Part shown: in pieces, positions 41,631-51,660 of the stretch
How the letters are laid out: each line of letters starts with the position of its first letter
Position numbering within the stretch: position 1 is the first letter of the stretch
Source: Salaquimonas pukyongi
Lineage (GTDB): Bacteria; Pseudomonadota; Alphaproteobacteria; Rhizobiales; Rhizobiaceae
NCBI RefSeq assembly: GCF_001953055.1
Contig: NZ_CP019044.1
Coordinates: 744,001-808,000, forward strand
Length of the DNA stretch: 64,000 nucleotides
Direction: 5' to 3'
Position numbers and translations under genes: made by a program
Notes under the pieces: model-generated
What the model was told of the DNA's origin: nothing
The model's input: only the letters and a program-made list of their open reading frames with translations
Database searches by the model: none

Positions 41631-43310
41631 ATGGCCAAGTACAAGACAGACATCGAGATTGCCCGCGCCGCAAGGAAGCGTCCGATCTGGGAGATCGGCA
41701 AGAAACTGGGCATTCCCGAAAAGGACCTGGTGCCTTATGGCCATGACAAGGCGAAGGTCTCCCAGTCGTTCATTGCAAAGCAGCAGAAGAAAAAGGACGG
41801 CAAGCTCATCCTGGTAACGGCGATCAACCCGACACCTGCAGGAGAGGGCAAGACAACCACCACGGTGGGTCTGGGCGATGGCCTTAACGCTATCGGCAAG
41901 AAGGCGATGATCTGTATCCGGGAAGCCTCGCTCGGCCCCTGCTTCGGCATGAAGGGCGGTGCGGCAGGCGGCGGGCATGCGCAGGTCGTGCCCATGGAGG
42001 ACATGAACCTTCACTTTACCGGCGACTTCCACGCCATCACATCTGCCCACAACCTGCTGTCGGCAATGGTCGACAACCATATCTATTGGGGCAATGAGCA
42101 GGAAATCGACATGCGCCGTGTTTCCTGGCGCCGCGTGATGGACATGAACGATCGTGCCCTGCGTCAGATCGTGGCTAGCCTTGGCGGTGTCGCAAACGGT
42201 TTCCCGCGCGAAGCAGGCTTCGACATTACGGTGGCCTCCGAAGTCATGGCAATTCTGTGCCTGGCGACCGATCTCGACGATCTGCAGCAGCGCCTCGGCG
42301 ACATCATCGTTGCCTATCGCCGCGACCGCTCGCCGGTCTATTGCCGCGACATCAAGGCAGACGGTGCGATGACCGTGCTGCTCAAGGATGCAATGCAGCC
42401 CAACCTGGTGCAGACGCTGGAAAACAATCCGGCATTCGTGCACGGCGGCCCGTTCGCAAACATCGCCCATGGCTGCAATTCGGTGATTGCCACCAAGACG
42501 GCACTCAAGCTCGCCGATTATGTGGTGACAGAGGCAGGCTTCGGCGCTGATCTTGGAGCGGAAAAATTCCTCAACATCAAATGCCGCAAGGCAGGCATTG
42601 CGCCCTCCGCCGTCGTCATCGTCGCCACGGTACGCGCCATGAAGATGAACGGTGGCGTTGCCAAGGGCGATCTTGGCACCGAGAATGTCGATGCGGTCAA
42701 GGAAGGCTGCGCCAATCTCGGCCGCCACATCGAAAACATCAAGCAGTTCGGTGTTCCGGCGGTTGTGGCGATCAACCACTTCGTTACCGACACAGCTGCC
42801 GAGATCAAGGCCGTCCGCGACTACGTCAAGAGCCAGGGCGCTGAAGCTGTTGTCTGCAAACACTGGGCGCATGGTTCCAAGGGTACCAGGGAACTTGCCA
42901 ACAAGGTGGTGGAGATCATCGATTCTGGTGCAGCACAATTTGCGCCGCTCTACCCTGATGACATGCCGCTGTTTCAGAAAATCGAGACGATCGCCAAGCG
43001 CATCTACCGGGCGGACGAGGTGCTGGCCAACAAGCAGATCAGGGACCAGCTCAAGCAATGGGAGGATGCAGGATACGGCAATCTGCCGGTCTGCATGGCA
43101 AAGACCCAGTATTCCTTTTCCACCGATCCCAACCTGCGCGGTGCGCCGGTCGGCCACTCCGTCCCGGTTCGCGAAGTGCGACTTTCGGCCGGCGCCGGTT
43201 TCATCGTCGTCATCTGCGGCGAGATCATGACCATGCCGGGCCTGCCAAGAGTGCCGAGCGCCGAACAGATCATGCTCAACGAAGCAGGCGAAATTGAAGG
43301 CCTGTTCTGA
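41631..43310 (+). CDS. fhs: Formate-tetrahydrofolate ligase
   Basis: Formyltetrahydrofolate synthetase, which uses ATP to make 10-formyl-THF from formate and THF. The 559-residue protein has the P-loop [18 protein letters not shown], the folate/formyl phosphate-binding region ([22 protein letters not shown]) and the conserved C-terminal end [12 protein letters not shown]. The start at 41631 ([14 protein letters not shown]) is right after the Shine-Dalgarno; the frame is open from 41553. It connects formate made or used by the downstream formate dehydrogenase to the folate pool fed by GcvT. Confidence 0.98.
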   Translation: MAKYKTDIEIARAARKRPIWEIGKKLGIPEKDLVPYGHDKAKVSQSFIAKQQKKKDGKLILVTAINPTPAGEGKTTTTVGLGDGLNAIGKKAMICIREASLGPCFGMKGGAAGGGHAQVVPMEDMNLHFTGDFHAITSAHNLLSAMVDNHIYWGNEQEIDMRRVSWRRVMDMNDRALRQIVASLGGVANGFPREAGFDITVASEVMAILCLATDLDDLQQRLGDIIVAYRRDRSPVYCRDIKADGAMTVLLKDAMQPNLVQTLENNPAFVHGGPFANIAHGCNSVIATKTALKLADYVVTEAGFGADLGAEKFLNIKCRKAGIAPSAVVIVATVRAMKMNGGVAKGDLGTENVDAVKEGCANLGRHIENIKQFGVPAVVAINHFVTDTAAEIKAVRDYVKSQGAEAVVCKHWAHGSKGTRELANKVVEIIDSGAAQFAPLYPDDMPLFQKIETIAKRIYRADEVLANKQIRDQLKQWEDAGYGNLPVCMAKTQYSFSTDPNLRGAPVGHSVPVREVRLSAGAGFIVVICGEIMTMPGLPRVPSAEQIMLNEAGEIEGLF

Positions 43311-43412
43311 TTGCAGGCCGATGGCCGTCATGGTTCTTGACCTGCCGGTCCCAGCTTGTGAGAATCATGCTTTGCTGCCCGGCGCTTTGGCCGGCAGCTG
43401 CCGGGAGGCCCC

Positions 43413-45144
43413 GTGAACACATTCGACAAGAAACTCGGCAAAAACGGCGGTGGCGCAAACCGCTTCAACAAGCCCGGTTTTCCCAAGGGGCGGGTGCTTG
43501 ACCCTGCAGACAGCGCTCATGTCGCCAGCCTGATCGGCGAGGGGCCATACCCCGCGATTTGCTGATCGAGTATCTGCACAAAATCCAGGATGCCGAAAAC
43601 TGCCTGACAGCCGGTCACATGCAGGCGCTGGCGGCCCTGATGCGCATCTCCATGGCCGAGGTCTATGAGGTTGCCAGCTTCTACGATCATTTCGACATCG
43701 TGAAGGATGGTGAGGAAAAGCCGGCACCGCTGACCATTCGCGTCTGCGACTCGCTTTCCTGCATGCTGGCCGGCGCGGAAACCCTGATCGCCGGTCTTGA
43801 GGACGGCATCGACCGGTCGAAAGTCCGCGTTGTGCGCGCGCCCTGCATGGGTGGCTGCGATGTGGCGCCTGCAGCGCGCATTGGCGACAGGGAAGTGGGC
43901 GAGGCAACGCTCGACGGCCTGCTGGAACTGGCAAGTACCGCCGCTACCAACAAGGACATTGCGGCCAATTCTCCCGACTACACCGATCTTTCGGCCTATC
44001 GCAAAGGCGGCGGATATGACCTTGCCATGCGCATTCGTGCCGGGGCCATTCATTTCGAGGCCATGCTCGAACTGCTCAAGCAGTCCGGTTTGCGCGGCCT
44101 CGGTGGTGCGGGGTTTCCGGCCCACATGAAGTGGAAGATCGTGCGCGGTTTCGATGGCCCGCGCCTGATGACCATCAATGGCGATGAGGGCGAACCTGGC
44201 ACGTTCAAGGACCGCTACTACCTGGAGCGCGATCCCCATCGCCTGTTCGAGGGAGCGCTTATTGCCGCGCATTTCGTCGAGGCGGAAAAAATCTACCTGT
44301 ACATGCGCGACGAGTACCCGGCGGTTTTGAACATTCTGCGCAAGGAAATTGCCGCGCTGGAAGAAGCCGGCATGGTTGAAAAGGGCTTTATCGAGCTGCG
44401 CCGGGGAGCGGGCGCCTATATTTGCGGCGAGGAATCGGCCATGCTCGAATCCATCGAGGGCAAGCGCGGCCTGCCGCGTCACCGCCCGCCCTATATTGCA
44501 GAAGTGGGCCTGTTCGGCCGCCCCACGCTCAACCACAATGTGGAAACGCTGTGGTGGATCCGCGACATTGTCGAACAGGGTCCACAGTGGTTTGCGGACC
44601 GTGGCAAGCCGGACCACCCCGGCATCCGCTCATGGTCGGTTTCCGGCCGGGTAAAGAAGCCCGGCGTGGTGCTGGCGCCCGCCGGCGTCACCATTCGCGA
44701 ATTGATCGACGGGCATTGCGGCGGCATGGCGGACGGCCACACCTTCAAGGCCTATTATCCGGGGGAGCATCGGGCGGCGTGCTGCCAGCCTCCATGGACG
44801 ATGTTCCGCTTGATTTTGGTGAGCCGCTGGCCTCGCTCGGCTCCTTTGTCGGTTCTCATGCCGTTGTCGTCCTGTCCGACAAGGACAACATCAAGGATGC
44901 CGTTCTCAACACGCTCAAATTCTTCAAGCATGAATCCTGCGGCCAGTGTACGCCGTGCCGCGGCGGGACCGAGAAGCTGGTGGCACTGCTGTCGAAGGAC
45001 GGTGAAGTGGACGAGGAGGCGATCCGTGATCTGGAGGCCGTGATGCGTGATGCCTCGATCTGCGGGCTGGGGCAGGCCGCGCCCAATCCGGTCAATCATC
45101 TGCTCAAACATTTTCGGGAAGACCTAAAAGGAAATAGCCAATGA
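43413..45144 (+). pseudogene. fdsB: NAD-dependent formate dehydrogenase beta/gamma fusion (NuoE-NuoF-like), with two frameshifts
   Basis: Diaphorase part of a soluble formate dehydrogenase, in which a NuoE-like 2Fe-2S domain is fused to a NuoF-like FMN/NADH/4Fe-4S domain. Starting at GTG 43413 (GGGAGG upstream) the frame breaks at 43550-43553 (CCCC, one C short: GPYPRDLLIEYL expected) and again at 44761-44765 (GGGGG, one G short: YYPGGASGGVLPASMDD expected). Present: APCMGGCDVAP (2Fe-2S), GRGLGGAGFPAHMKW and GDEGEPGTFKDR (FMN), GAYICGEESAML (NADH) and ESCGQCTPCRGG (4Fe-4S). Repaired it would encode about 577 residues. Its last bases overlap the DUF1330 ATG. Confidence 0.9.
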
Positions 45145-45437
45145 GTGCCTATATCGTCGTTCGCGTCGATGTGACCGATGCGGAAAAATGGAAGGAATAC
45201 GCCGCCGCGGCGGGCCCTGTGGTGGCCAGATTCGGTGGCAAATACCTGGCCCGTGGCGGGGAAATGGCGGACCTTGAGAATTCCGAGGACGAAGGCAAGC
45301 GCGTGGTTGTCCTGCAGTTTGCCGACATGGAAACTGCCAAGGCCTGGTACAATTCCGATGAATATCAGGCGGCAAAGACCCTTCGCGAGGGGGCAGGGCA
45401 TGCCCGCTTTACCCTCGTCGACGGTTATGAGGGATAA
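45141..45437 (+). CDS. DUF1330 domain protein
   Basis: Small 98-residue protein of the DUF1330 family (dimeric alpha+beta barrel, related to NIPSNAP/YCII-like proteins), with ADMETAKAWYNSDEYQAAKTLREGAG as the family signature. The ATG overlaps the fdsB stop (ATGA). Lying inside the formate dehydrogenase operon it may be cotranscribed, but no function in that enzyme is established. Confidence 0.88.
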   Translation: MSAYIVVRVDVTDAEKWKEYAAAAGPVVARFGGKYLARGGEMADLENSEDEGKRVVVLQFADMETAKAWYNSDEYQAAKTLREGAGHARFTLVDGYEG

Positions 45438-45471
45438 TTTGCCTGCGGGCGGCAAAATCAGGAAGTTTGAG

Positions 45472-48288
45472 ATGACCAACTCGATCAAATTCACCCTGGA
45501 CGGCAAGGAAGTCGAAGCTGCTCCCGGTGAGACCATCTGGCAGGTGGCCAAGCGCGAGGGCACGCGCATTCCCCACCTTTGCTATCTTGATGAGCCGGGT
45601 TATCGCGCCGACGGCAATTGCCGCGCCTGCATGGTGGAGATTGAGGGGGAGCGTGTATTGGCGGCTTCCTGCCAGCGCAAGGTTTCGCAGGGACTGATGG
45701 TAAGGACCGATAGCGAACGCGCCGACAAGTCGCGCCGTATGGTGTTCGAACTGCTGGCCGCGGACATGGGTCCGCCGCAGGATACGCCCGACGACCAATC
45801 GGTATTCTGGCAATGGGCAAAGACCTGGGGCATTTCGGGCAACGGGCGGCTTGGCTCGAAATTTGATTCCCCTCACGCCGAGCCTGTCGAAGGGCGAGGG
45901 GAAGACGCGCTCCACGACATTTCCAATCCGGCGATTGCCGTCAATCTGGACGCCTGCATCGCTTGCGGTCTGTGCGTTCGGGCCTGCCGTGAAGTGCAGG
46001 TCAACGACGTCATCGGCATGGGCGGGCGCGGCAGTCACGCCGCACCGGTCTTTGATCTTGCCGATCCCATGGGCGCATCAACCTGCGTGACCTGCGGCGA
46101 GTGCGTTCAGGCCTGCCCCACCGGCGCGCTGTATGAAAAAAGCCTGATGGACGAGGCGAACAAACGCCGTGTCATCGGCAGTTTCGACGAGACGGTCAAC
46201 ACGGTCTGCCCTTATTGTGGTGTTGGCTGCCAGATTGAAGTCAACGTCAAGGACGGCAAGATCGTTCAGGTCGATGGCCGCGACGGCCCGGCCAACGAAA
46301 ACCGCCTGTGTGTCAAAGGCCGTTTCGGCTTCGATTATGTTTCCCATCCGGACCGGCTGACCGTTCCGCTGATCCGCCGCGAGGATGCGCCGAAGAAATG
46401 GGATGTCAGCCTCGATCGTTCCAATATGATGGAAGTCTTCCGGGAAGCGACCTGGGAAGAGGCGATGGAACTGGCCGCCTCCGGCCTGAAGAAAATTCAT
46501 GCGGAAAAGGGCGGCTCTGCGTTGGCCGGGTTTGGCTCGGCAAAATGCTCCAACGAGGAGGCCTATCTGTTCCAGAAGCTCATACGGCAGGGCTTTGGTA
46601 CCAATAACGTCGACCATTGCACGCGGCTTTGCCATGCCTCGTCGGTGGCAGCGCTGATGGAAGGGGTCAATTCCGGCGCCGTCACCGCACCCTTTACGGC
46701 GGCAGAAGACGCCGACTGCATTATTGTCATTGGTGCGCGCCCGGCGCAAAACCATCCGGTGGCGGCAACCTATCTCAAACAGGCAGCCAAACGCGGCGCC
46801 AAGCTGATCCTGATGGATCCCCGCGGCCAGAATCTCGGCCGCTATGCCGCCTATGAACTGAACTTCAAGCCCGGACGTGACGTTTCGCTGCTCAATGCCA
46901 TGCTGCACGTGATCATGGAGGAGGAACTCTACGATCGCCAGTATGTGCAGGCCAACACGCTGGGCTTTGAAGACCTGAAGGAGAGCGTGAAGCGGTTCCC
47001 GCCGGAGGAAATGGAAAAGGTCTGCGGCATTCCTGCTGAAACCATTCGCGAGGTAGCCCGGCTTTATGCAACTTCCCAGCGCTCCATCATCTTCTGGGGC
47101 ATGGGCGTTTCCCAGCATGTGCATGGCACCGACAACGCCCGCTGCCTGATAGCCCTGGCGCTTGCAACCGGCCATGTTGGCCGGCCAGGCACGGGTCTTC
47201 ATCCACTGCGCGGCCAGAACAACGTTCAGGGTGCCTCCGATGCCGGGCTGATCCCCATGGTCTATCCTGACTACAAATCGGTGGAAGATGCTTCGGTCCG
47301 CGACCGCTATCAGGAATTCTGGGGCACCGAACTCGACCCGAAGAAGGGACTTACCGTGGTCGAGATCATCAACGCCATTCTCGATGGTGAGATCAGCGGG
47401 ATGTATATCATGGGCGAAAACCCGGCCATGTCCGATCCTGACCAGAAACATGCCCGCATGGCACTGGCAAAGCTCGACCATCTGGTGGTGCAGGACATCT
47501 TCCTGACCGAAACCGCCTGGCACGCGGATGTGGTGCTGCCGGCTTCCGCCCACGCAGAAAAGGCCGGCACCTATTCCAACACCAACCGGCAAGTTCAGAT
47601 GGGCCGCCCGGTGCTGGACCCGCCAGGACAGGCGCGCCAGGACTGGGAACTGCTGGTTGAGCTGGCCCGCCGCATCGGCCTTGACTGGAACTACAATCAC
47701 CCCAGCGACGTGTTTGCAGAGATGGCGCAGGTGATGCCTTCCCTTGCCAACATCACCTGGGAGCGCCTCGAACGGGAGGACGCGGTCACCTACCCTTGCG
47801 AGGCGCCGGACAAACCGGGCAATGCCATTATCTTCACCGATGGTTTTCCGACCGAAACCGGCAGGGCGAAGATCGTGCCCACCGATCTGGTGCCGCCGGC
47901 AGAACTGCCGGATGCAGATTATCCCTTCGTGTTGACGACGGGGCGGCTTCTGGAACACTGGCACACCGGCGCCATGACCCGGCGCGCATCAACCCTCGAT
48001 GCAATCGAACCCGAGCCCGTGGCAGGCCTCAACCGCTGGGACATGAAGCGCATGGAGCTGGCCCCTGGTGACCCGATCACGGTGGAAACCCGCCGGGGTG
48101 CAATCACCCTTACCGCCCGCCAGGACCCCGATGTTGCCGAAGGCATGGTGTTCATCCCGTTCTGCTTCGTGGAGGCAGCGGCCAACGTGCTGACCAATCC
48201 GCAACTGGACCCGATGGGCAAGATTCCCGAGTTCAAGTTCTGCGCGGCACGCGTCATGCCGGGTCAAACACGCCAGGCGGCGGAGTAA
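45472..48288 (+). CDS. fdsA: Formate dehydrogenase alpha subunit (molybdopterin)
   Basis: Catalytic subunit of an NAD-dependent formate dehydrogenase, 938 residues. N-terminal 2Fe-2S ferredoxin domain (CYLDEPGYRADGNCRACMVEIEG), two 4Fe-4S clusters (CIACGLCVRACREVQ, CVTCGECVQACPTG), then the Mo-bisMGD domain with its own cluster (CPYCGVGCQIEV ... LCVKG). The active-site residue is cysteine in VDHCTRLCH, not selenocysteine. A linker at about 133-144 (SPHAEPVEGRGE) comes from a REP-like palindrome. Start 45472 (MTNSIKFTLDGKEVEA). The usual fdsD and fdhD genes do not follow. Confidence 0.95.
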   Translation: MTNSIKFTLDGKEVEAAPGETIWQVAKREGTRIPHLCYLDEPGYRADGNCRACMVEIEGERVLAASCQRKVSQGLMVRTDSERADKSRRMVFELLAADMGPPQDTPDDQSVFWQWAKTWGISGNGRLGSKFDSPHAEPVEGRGEDALHDISNPAIAVNLDACIACGLCVRACREVQVNDVIGMGGRGSHAAPVFDLADPMGASTCVTCGECVQACPTGALYEKSLMDEANKRRVIGSFDETVNTVCPYCGVGCQIEVNVKDGKIVQVDGRDGPANENRLCVKGRFGFDYVSHPDRLTVPLIRREDAPKKWDVSLDRSNMMEVFREATWEEAMELAASGLKKIHAEKGGSALAGFGSAKCSNEEAYLFQKLIRQGFGTNNVDHCTRLCHASSVAALMEGVNSGAVTAPFTAAEDADCIIVIGARPAQNHPVAATYLKQAAKRGAKLILMDPRGQNLGRYAAYELNFKPGRDVSLLNAMLHVIMEEELYDRQYVQANTLGFEDLKESVKRFPPEEMEKVCGIPAETIREVARLYATSQRSIIFWGMGVSQHVHGTDNARCLIALALATGHVGRPGTGLHPLRGQNNVQGASDAGLIPMVYPDYKSVEDASVRDRYQEFWGTELDPKKGLTVVEIINAILDGEISGMYIMGENPAMSDPDQKHARMALAKLDHLVVQDIFLTETAWHADVVLPASAHAEKAGTYSNTNRQVQMGRPVLDPPGQARQDWELLVELARRIGLDWNYNHPSDVFAEMAQVMPSLANITWERLEREDAVTYPCEAPDKPGNAIIFTDGFPTETGRAKIVPTDLVPPAELPDADYPFVLTTGRLLEHWHTGAMTRRASTLDAIEPEPVAGLNRWDMKRMELAPGDPITVETRRGAITLTARQDPDVAEGMVFIPFCFVEAAANVLTNPQLDPMGKIPEFKFCAARVMPGQTRQAAE
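45869..45901. repeat. REP-like palindrome inside fdsA
   Basis: CCCCTC (45869-45874) and GAGGGG (45896-45901) enclose a core that includes GAGCCTGTCGAAGG, a motif well known from repetitive extragenic palindromes in alphaproteobacteria and usually found between genes. Here it is in frame, adding residues SPHAEPVEGRG to a variable linker before the first 4Fe-4S motif of FdsA. Confidence 0.7.
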
Positions 48289-48413
48289 TGCCGGTTCAAT
48301 CGGTTAAACCGTGAACCCACCAGAAAGTTCTATTGCCGCCCTGTTGCCCTTCGACGGTTGACGGCATAGAAAACGCCCGACGGTTGTTCCAGCTTTTCAA
48401 GGACGGGTGTTTC

Positions 48414-49607
48414 ATGAACATTCACGAATACCAGGCAAAACAGGTACTCAAGGAATTCGGCGCGCCGGTCGCCGCCGGCGTGCCGATCCTTTCGGCAGAT
48501 GACGTCGAAGGCGCGATTGAGGCACTTCCAGGTCCGCTCTATGTGGTCAAGAGCCAGATACACGCCGGCGGTCGCGGCAAGGGCAAGTTCAAGGAACTGC
48601 CCGATGATGCCAAGGGCGGCGTAAGGCTGGCCTTTTCGCCCGATGAGGTGCGCACACACGTCAAGGAAATGCTCGGCAACACACTGGTCACCAAACAGAC
48701 CGGCCCCGCCGGCAAGCAGGTCAACCGGCTCTATCTGGAAGACGGCGCTGATATCGACCGCGAACTGTATCTGTCCATTCTGGTTGATCGCGAAACCTCG
48801 AAGGTTTCCTTCGTTGCATCCACCGAGGGCGGCATGGATATCGAGGCCGTGGCCGAGGAAACGCCGGAGAAAATCCACACCATCGCCATCGACCCGCTTA
48901 CTGGCATCACCGATGGCGATGTAACGAAACTGAACGAGGCGTTTCTGCTGGAGGGCGCCGCGGCGGAGGACGGCAAGCTGCTGTTCCCGAAGCTCTACAA
49001 AGCCTTCGTAGAAAAGGACATGAGCCTGCTGGAGGTCAATCCGCTGATCGTCATGAAGGACGGTCATCTGCGCGTGCTCGATGCCAAGGTCTCCTTCGAC
49101 AACAACGCGCTCTTCCGCCATCCCGACATCATGGAACTGCGCGATGAGACGGAAGAGGACGCAAAGGAAATCGAGGCCTCCAAACACGACCTTGCCTATA
49201 TCGCCCTCGACGGCGATATCGGCTGCATGGTCAATGGCGCGGGCCTTGCCATGGCGACCATGGACATCATCAAGCTTTACGGCGCCTCACCTGCCAACTT
49301 CCTTGATGTGGGCGGCGGTGCCTCCAAGGAGAAGGTGACGGCCGCCTTCAAGATCATTACCTCCGATCCGAACGTGAAGGGCATCCTGGTCAACATTTTC
49401 GGCGGTATCATGCGCTGCGACGTGATCGCCGAGGGTGTGGTGGCCGCCGTGAAGGAGGTGGGCCTTGAAGTTCCCCTCGTGGTTCGCCTGGAGGGCACGA
49501 ACGTTCAGAAGGGCAAGCAGATCATCAACGAATCGGGCCTCAACGTCATCGCCGCCGATGATCTCGACGATGCCGCCCAGAAAATCGTCAAGGCAGTGAA
49601 GGGGTAG
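48414..49607 (+). CDS. sucC: Succinyl-CoA synthetase beta subunit
   Basis: ADP-forming succinyl-CoA ligase beta chain of the TCA cycle, 397 residues. ATP-grasp fold with [16 protein letters not shown] and [11 protein letters not shown], and CoA-binding [12 protein letters not shown]. The start at 48414 ([16 protein letters not shown]) is canonical. It normally lies directly before sucD, but here a vapBC pair separates them by 1.06 kb. Confidence 0.98.
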   Translation: MNIHEYQAKQVLKEFGAPVAAGVPILSADDVEGAIEALPGPLYVVKSQIHAGGRGKGKFKELPDDAKGGVRLAFSPDEVRTHVKEMLGNTLVTKQTGPAGKQVNRLYLEDGADIDRELYLSILVDRETSKVSFVASTEGGMDIEAVAEETPEKIHTIAIDPLTGITDGDVTKLNEAFLLEGAAAEDGKLLFPKLYKAFVEKDMSLLEVNPLIVMKDGHLRVLDAKVSFDNNALFRHPDIMELRDETEEDAKEIEASKHDLAYIALDGDIGCMVNGAGLAMATMDIIKLYGASPANFLDVGGGASKEKVTAAFKIITSDPNVKGILVNIFGGIMRCDVIAEGVVAAVKEVGLEVPLVVRLEGTNVQKGKQIINESGLNVIAADDLDDAAQKIVKAVKG

Positions 49608-49710
49608 GAGAATGCCGAGCCGATGGTTGTTGCAGCCTTCGCGCTGTTGATCATCTATCCGTTGGTTTCTTCTGTTTGAATAACGTCCGAACCCTGGTGC
49701 GGCTGCGATC

Positions 49711-49929
49711 ATGATCGCTTGTGCTATCGGATTGCTGGCACAAATCCGGATGGAAACCTGTCTGTCTGGGGATGCAAGCCGTTTTTGCCAAGATGGCAAT
49801 GCAATTGCTGCCGGCCTCTTTGGTATTTTCATTATGGCCCATCTGCTTTGCGGCATGACGGCTGGCATTGGATTGCTCTATTTCAAATTATCACCGGTGG
49901 AAAAGGAACCAAGAGAATCTTCGAGTTGA
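49711..49929 (+). CDS. Possible small membrane protein (weak)
   Basis: A 72-codon ORF upstream of vapB whose product is mostly one hydrophobic stretch, with a short charged tail (KLSPVEKEPRESSS). No family recognised and no good Shine-Dalgarno. It may be a remnant of the DNA that arrived with vapBC, or a chance frame. Confidence 0.25.
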   Translation: MIACAIGLLAQIRMETCLSGDASRFCQDGNAIAAGLFGIFIMAHLLCGMTAGIGLLYFKLSPVEKEPRESSS

Positions 49930-49940
49930 CGGTTCAGGCC

Positions 49941-49971
49941 ACACATATTATGTGTAACACAGGATATGTGT
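49941..49971. promoter_or_regulatory. Candidate vapB operator
   Basis: Palindrome ACACATA-T-TATGTGT at 49941-49955, and TATGTGT repeated at 49965-49971, about 10 bases before the vapB ATG. A TTGACG hexamer begins at 49926. Palindromes of this kind are the usual binding sites of VapB-type ribbon-helix-helix antitoxins. Confidence 0.55.
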
Positions 49972-49980
49972 GGAGTGACA

Positions 49981-50238
49981 ATGCCCAAGAACCTCACCCT
50001 CGCAATTGATGAAGACCTGCTCGACAAGGCGCGGGTTCTTGCTGCCATGCGCCGCACCAGCGTTAATGAAATGGTGCGGGAATTTCTAAAGCGGTCTGTC
50101 GATGATGCTGTCGAGCAGGACGAGGCGACCGAAACATTGCTGAAGTTGGCACGGGAGAGCGAGGCTGATTTCGGCAGCGGACCTTTCGTCAGAGAAGACG
50201 CTTATTCAGGGGCGCGCAGATTTGATCGCTGGCGCTGA
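49981..50238 (+). CDS. vapB: VapB-family antitoxin
   Basis: Ribbon-helix-helix type antitoxin of 85 residues: N-terminal strand and helices MPKNLTLAIDEDLLDKARVLAAMRRTSVNEMVREFLKR, then an acidic C-terminal toxin-binding tail. The ATG at 49981 follows GTGGAG; a further start at 49966 is not needed. The stop codon lies inside the first codons of vapC (overlap of 17 bases), so the pair is translationally coupled. Confidence 0.88.
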   Translation: MPKNLTLAIDEDLLDKARVLAAMRRTSVNEMVREFLKRSVDDAVEQDEATETLLKLARESEADFGSGPFVREDAYSGARRFDRWR

Positions 50239-50638
50239 AGTTTTCGTTGATACGAATATCCTGCTCTATGCCGCAGGAGGCCGCTTGCATGCGCCAAAAA
50301 AGCATGCCCGTGCGCTGGAAATCCTGACCGAGCCTTTCGGGGTTTCGGCACAGGTGCTTGCGGAGTTTTACACCAACGCTATCAGAAAAGGACCCCATCC
50401 GCTGTCGCCGGAAATAGCGCGTCAGTGGGTCGCCAATCTTGCCCGCAAACCATGTCAGATTGTCGATGCCAATCTGGTGCGGGAAGGCATCAATCTCTCG
50501 CAGCGCTTTGAATTGTCCTACTGGGATGGGGCAATCATCGCAGCAGCAGCACGGCTCGGCTGTAAGTGCATCTACACCGAAGATCTGAACAACGGACAGG
50601 CCTATGGTGCTGTCACGGTCATCAACCCGTTCATTTGA
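50222..50638 (+). CDS. vapC: VapC-like PIN-domain toxin
   Basis: PIN-domain ribonuclease of 138 residues. The acidic catalytic residues are visible in VFVDTNILLYAAGG (D), SAQVLAEFYTNAI (E) and LSYWDGAIIAAAARLGCKCIYTEDLNNGQ (D, D). VapC toxins cleave tRNA or rRNA; the target is unknown here. The TTG start at 50222 overlaps vapB; a downstream start is possible. It lies 27 bases before sucD. Confidence 0.88.
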   Translation: MIAGAEVFVDTNILLYAAGGRLHAPKKHARALEILTEPFGVSAQVLAEFYTNAIRKGPHPLSPEIARQWVANLARKPCQIVDANLVREGINLSQRFELSYWDGAIIAAAARLGCKCIYTEDLNNGQAYGAVTVINPFI

Positions 50639-50665
50639 ACCGAAAATCCGGAGTTTTCTATTCTC

Positions 50666-51595
50666 ATGTCCATTCTCATCAACAAAGACACCAAGGTTCT
50701 CGTTCAGGGCCTGACCGGCAAGACCGGAACCTTTCACACCGAACAGGCGCTGGCCTATCACGGCACGCAGATGGTCGGCGGTATCCACCCCAAGAAGGGC
50801 GGCTCCACCTGGACTGCCGGCGAGGGAGCAGGTGAAGCTGCGGGAACCGAACTGCCAATCTTTGCCACCGTCAAAGAGGGCAAAGAGGCGACCGGCGCCA
50901 ATGCTTCAGTGGTCTACGTGCCGCCGGCAGGCGCTGCGGCTGCCATCGTCGAGGCGATCGATGCCGGCATCGAGCTGATCATCTGCATCACCGAGGGCAT
51001 TCCGGTTTCCGACATGGTGAAAGCCAAGGCTCATTTGGACAAATCGAATTCCCGCCTGATCGGCCCCAACTGCCCCGGCGTATTGACGCCGGAAGAGTGC
51101 AAGATCGGCATCATGCCGGGCAACATCTTCAAGAAAGGCTCGGTTGGCGTCGTATCGCGTTCCGGTACGCTGACCTATGAAGCCGTCTTTCAGACCACCA
51201 ATATCGGGCTTGGCCAGACAACAGCTGTGGGCATTGGCGGCGATCCGGTAAAGGGTACCGAATTCATCGATGTGCTGGACATGTTCCTGGACGACGACGC
51301 AACAGAATCGATCATCATGATTGGCGAGATCGGTGGCTCCGCGGAAGAAGCTGCCGCCGAATGGCTGACTGAACAGGCCAAAAAGGGCCGCAGAAAACCG
51401 GTTGCCGGTTTCATCGCCGGCCGTACCGCTCCGCCCGGCCGCACCATGGGCCATGCCGGGGCGGTGATTTCCGGCGGCAAGGGCGGTGCCGAGGACAAGA
51501 TTGCGGCCATGGAAGCTGCCGGTATCGTCGTGTCCGATTCGCCTGCCAAACTGGGTGAAACGCTGTTGACAGCAATCGAGCGCTTCAACAGTTGA
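50666..51595 (+). CDS. sucD: Succinyl-CoA synthetase alpha subunit
   Basis: Alpha chain of succinyl-CoA ligase, 309 residues. CoA-binding Rossmann motif [20 protein letters not shown]-like ([12 protein letters not shown]), and the phosphorylated histidine in the active-site loop [20 protein letters not shown]. The start [13 protein letters not shown] is canonical. A partner of sucC, separated from it by vapBC. No sucA follows; pyk is next. Confidence 0.97.
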   Translation: MSILINKDTKVLVQGLTGKTGTFHTEQALAYHGTQMVGGIHPKKGGSTWTAGEGAGEAAGTELPIFATVKEGKEATGANASVVYVPPAGAAAAIVEAIDAGIELIICITEGIPVSDMVKAKAHLDKSNSRLIGPNCPGVLTPEECKIGIMPGNIFKKGSVGVVSRSGTLTYEAVFQTTNIGLGQTTAVGIGGDPVKGTEFIDVLDMFLDDDATESIIMIGEIGGSAEEAAAEWLTEQAKKGRRKPVAGFIAGRTAPPGRTMGHAGAVISGGKGGAEDKIAAMEAAGIVVSDSPAKLGETLLTAIERFNS

Positions 51596-51616
51596 ACGAT
51601 GCAGCGCAGATACTGA

Positions 51617-51648
51617 TAAGAACCACGCCTCTTGGGGTGCGGTTCTTT
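51617..51648 (+). terminator. Probable terminator after sucD
   Basis: AAGAACC (51619-51625) pairs with GGTTCTT near 51642-51648, with an imperfect inner stem and a short T-run after it. It starts about 22 bases after the sucD stop. Confidence 0.5.
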
Positions 51649-51660
51649 GCTGATCCAGTC

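Larger units (their letters stand above)
49608..49980. other. Gap between sucC and vapB
   Basis: 373 bases with no firmly supported gene. An ORF of 72 codons (49711-49929) encodes a hydrophobic peptide with a possible membrane segment (IAAGLFGIFIMAHLLCGMTAGIGLLYF), but it has no recognised relatives or clear ribosome-binding site. The end of the gap holds the vapB operator region. Confidence 0.4.

Noticed and set aside
41517-43331. Long minus-strand ORF opposite fhs
   Set aside because: It is an artefact of GC-rich codon use; the plus strand encodes a complete, conserved formate-THF ligase.
46078-47964. Long minus-strand ORF opposite fdsA
   Set aside because: The plus strand carries clear molybdopterin oxidoreductase motifs; the opposite frame has no family resemblance.
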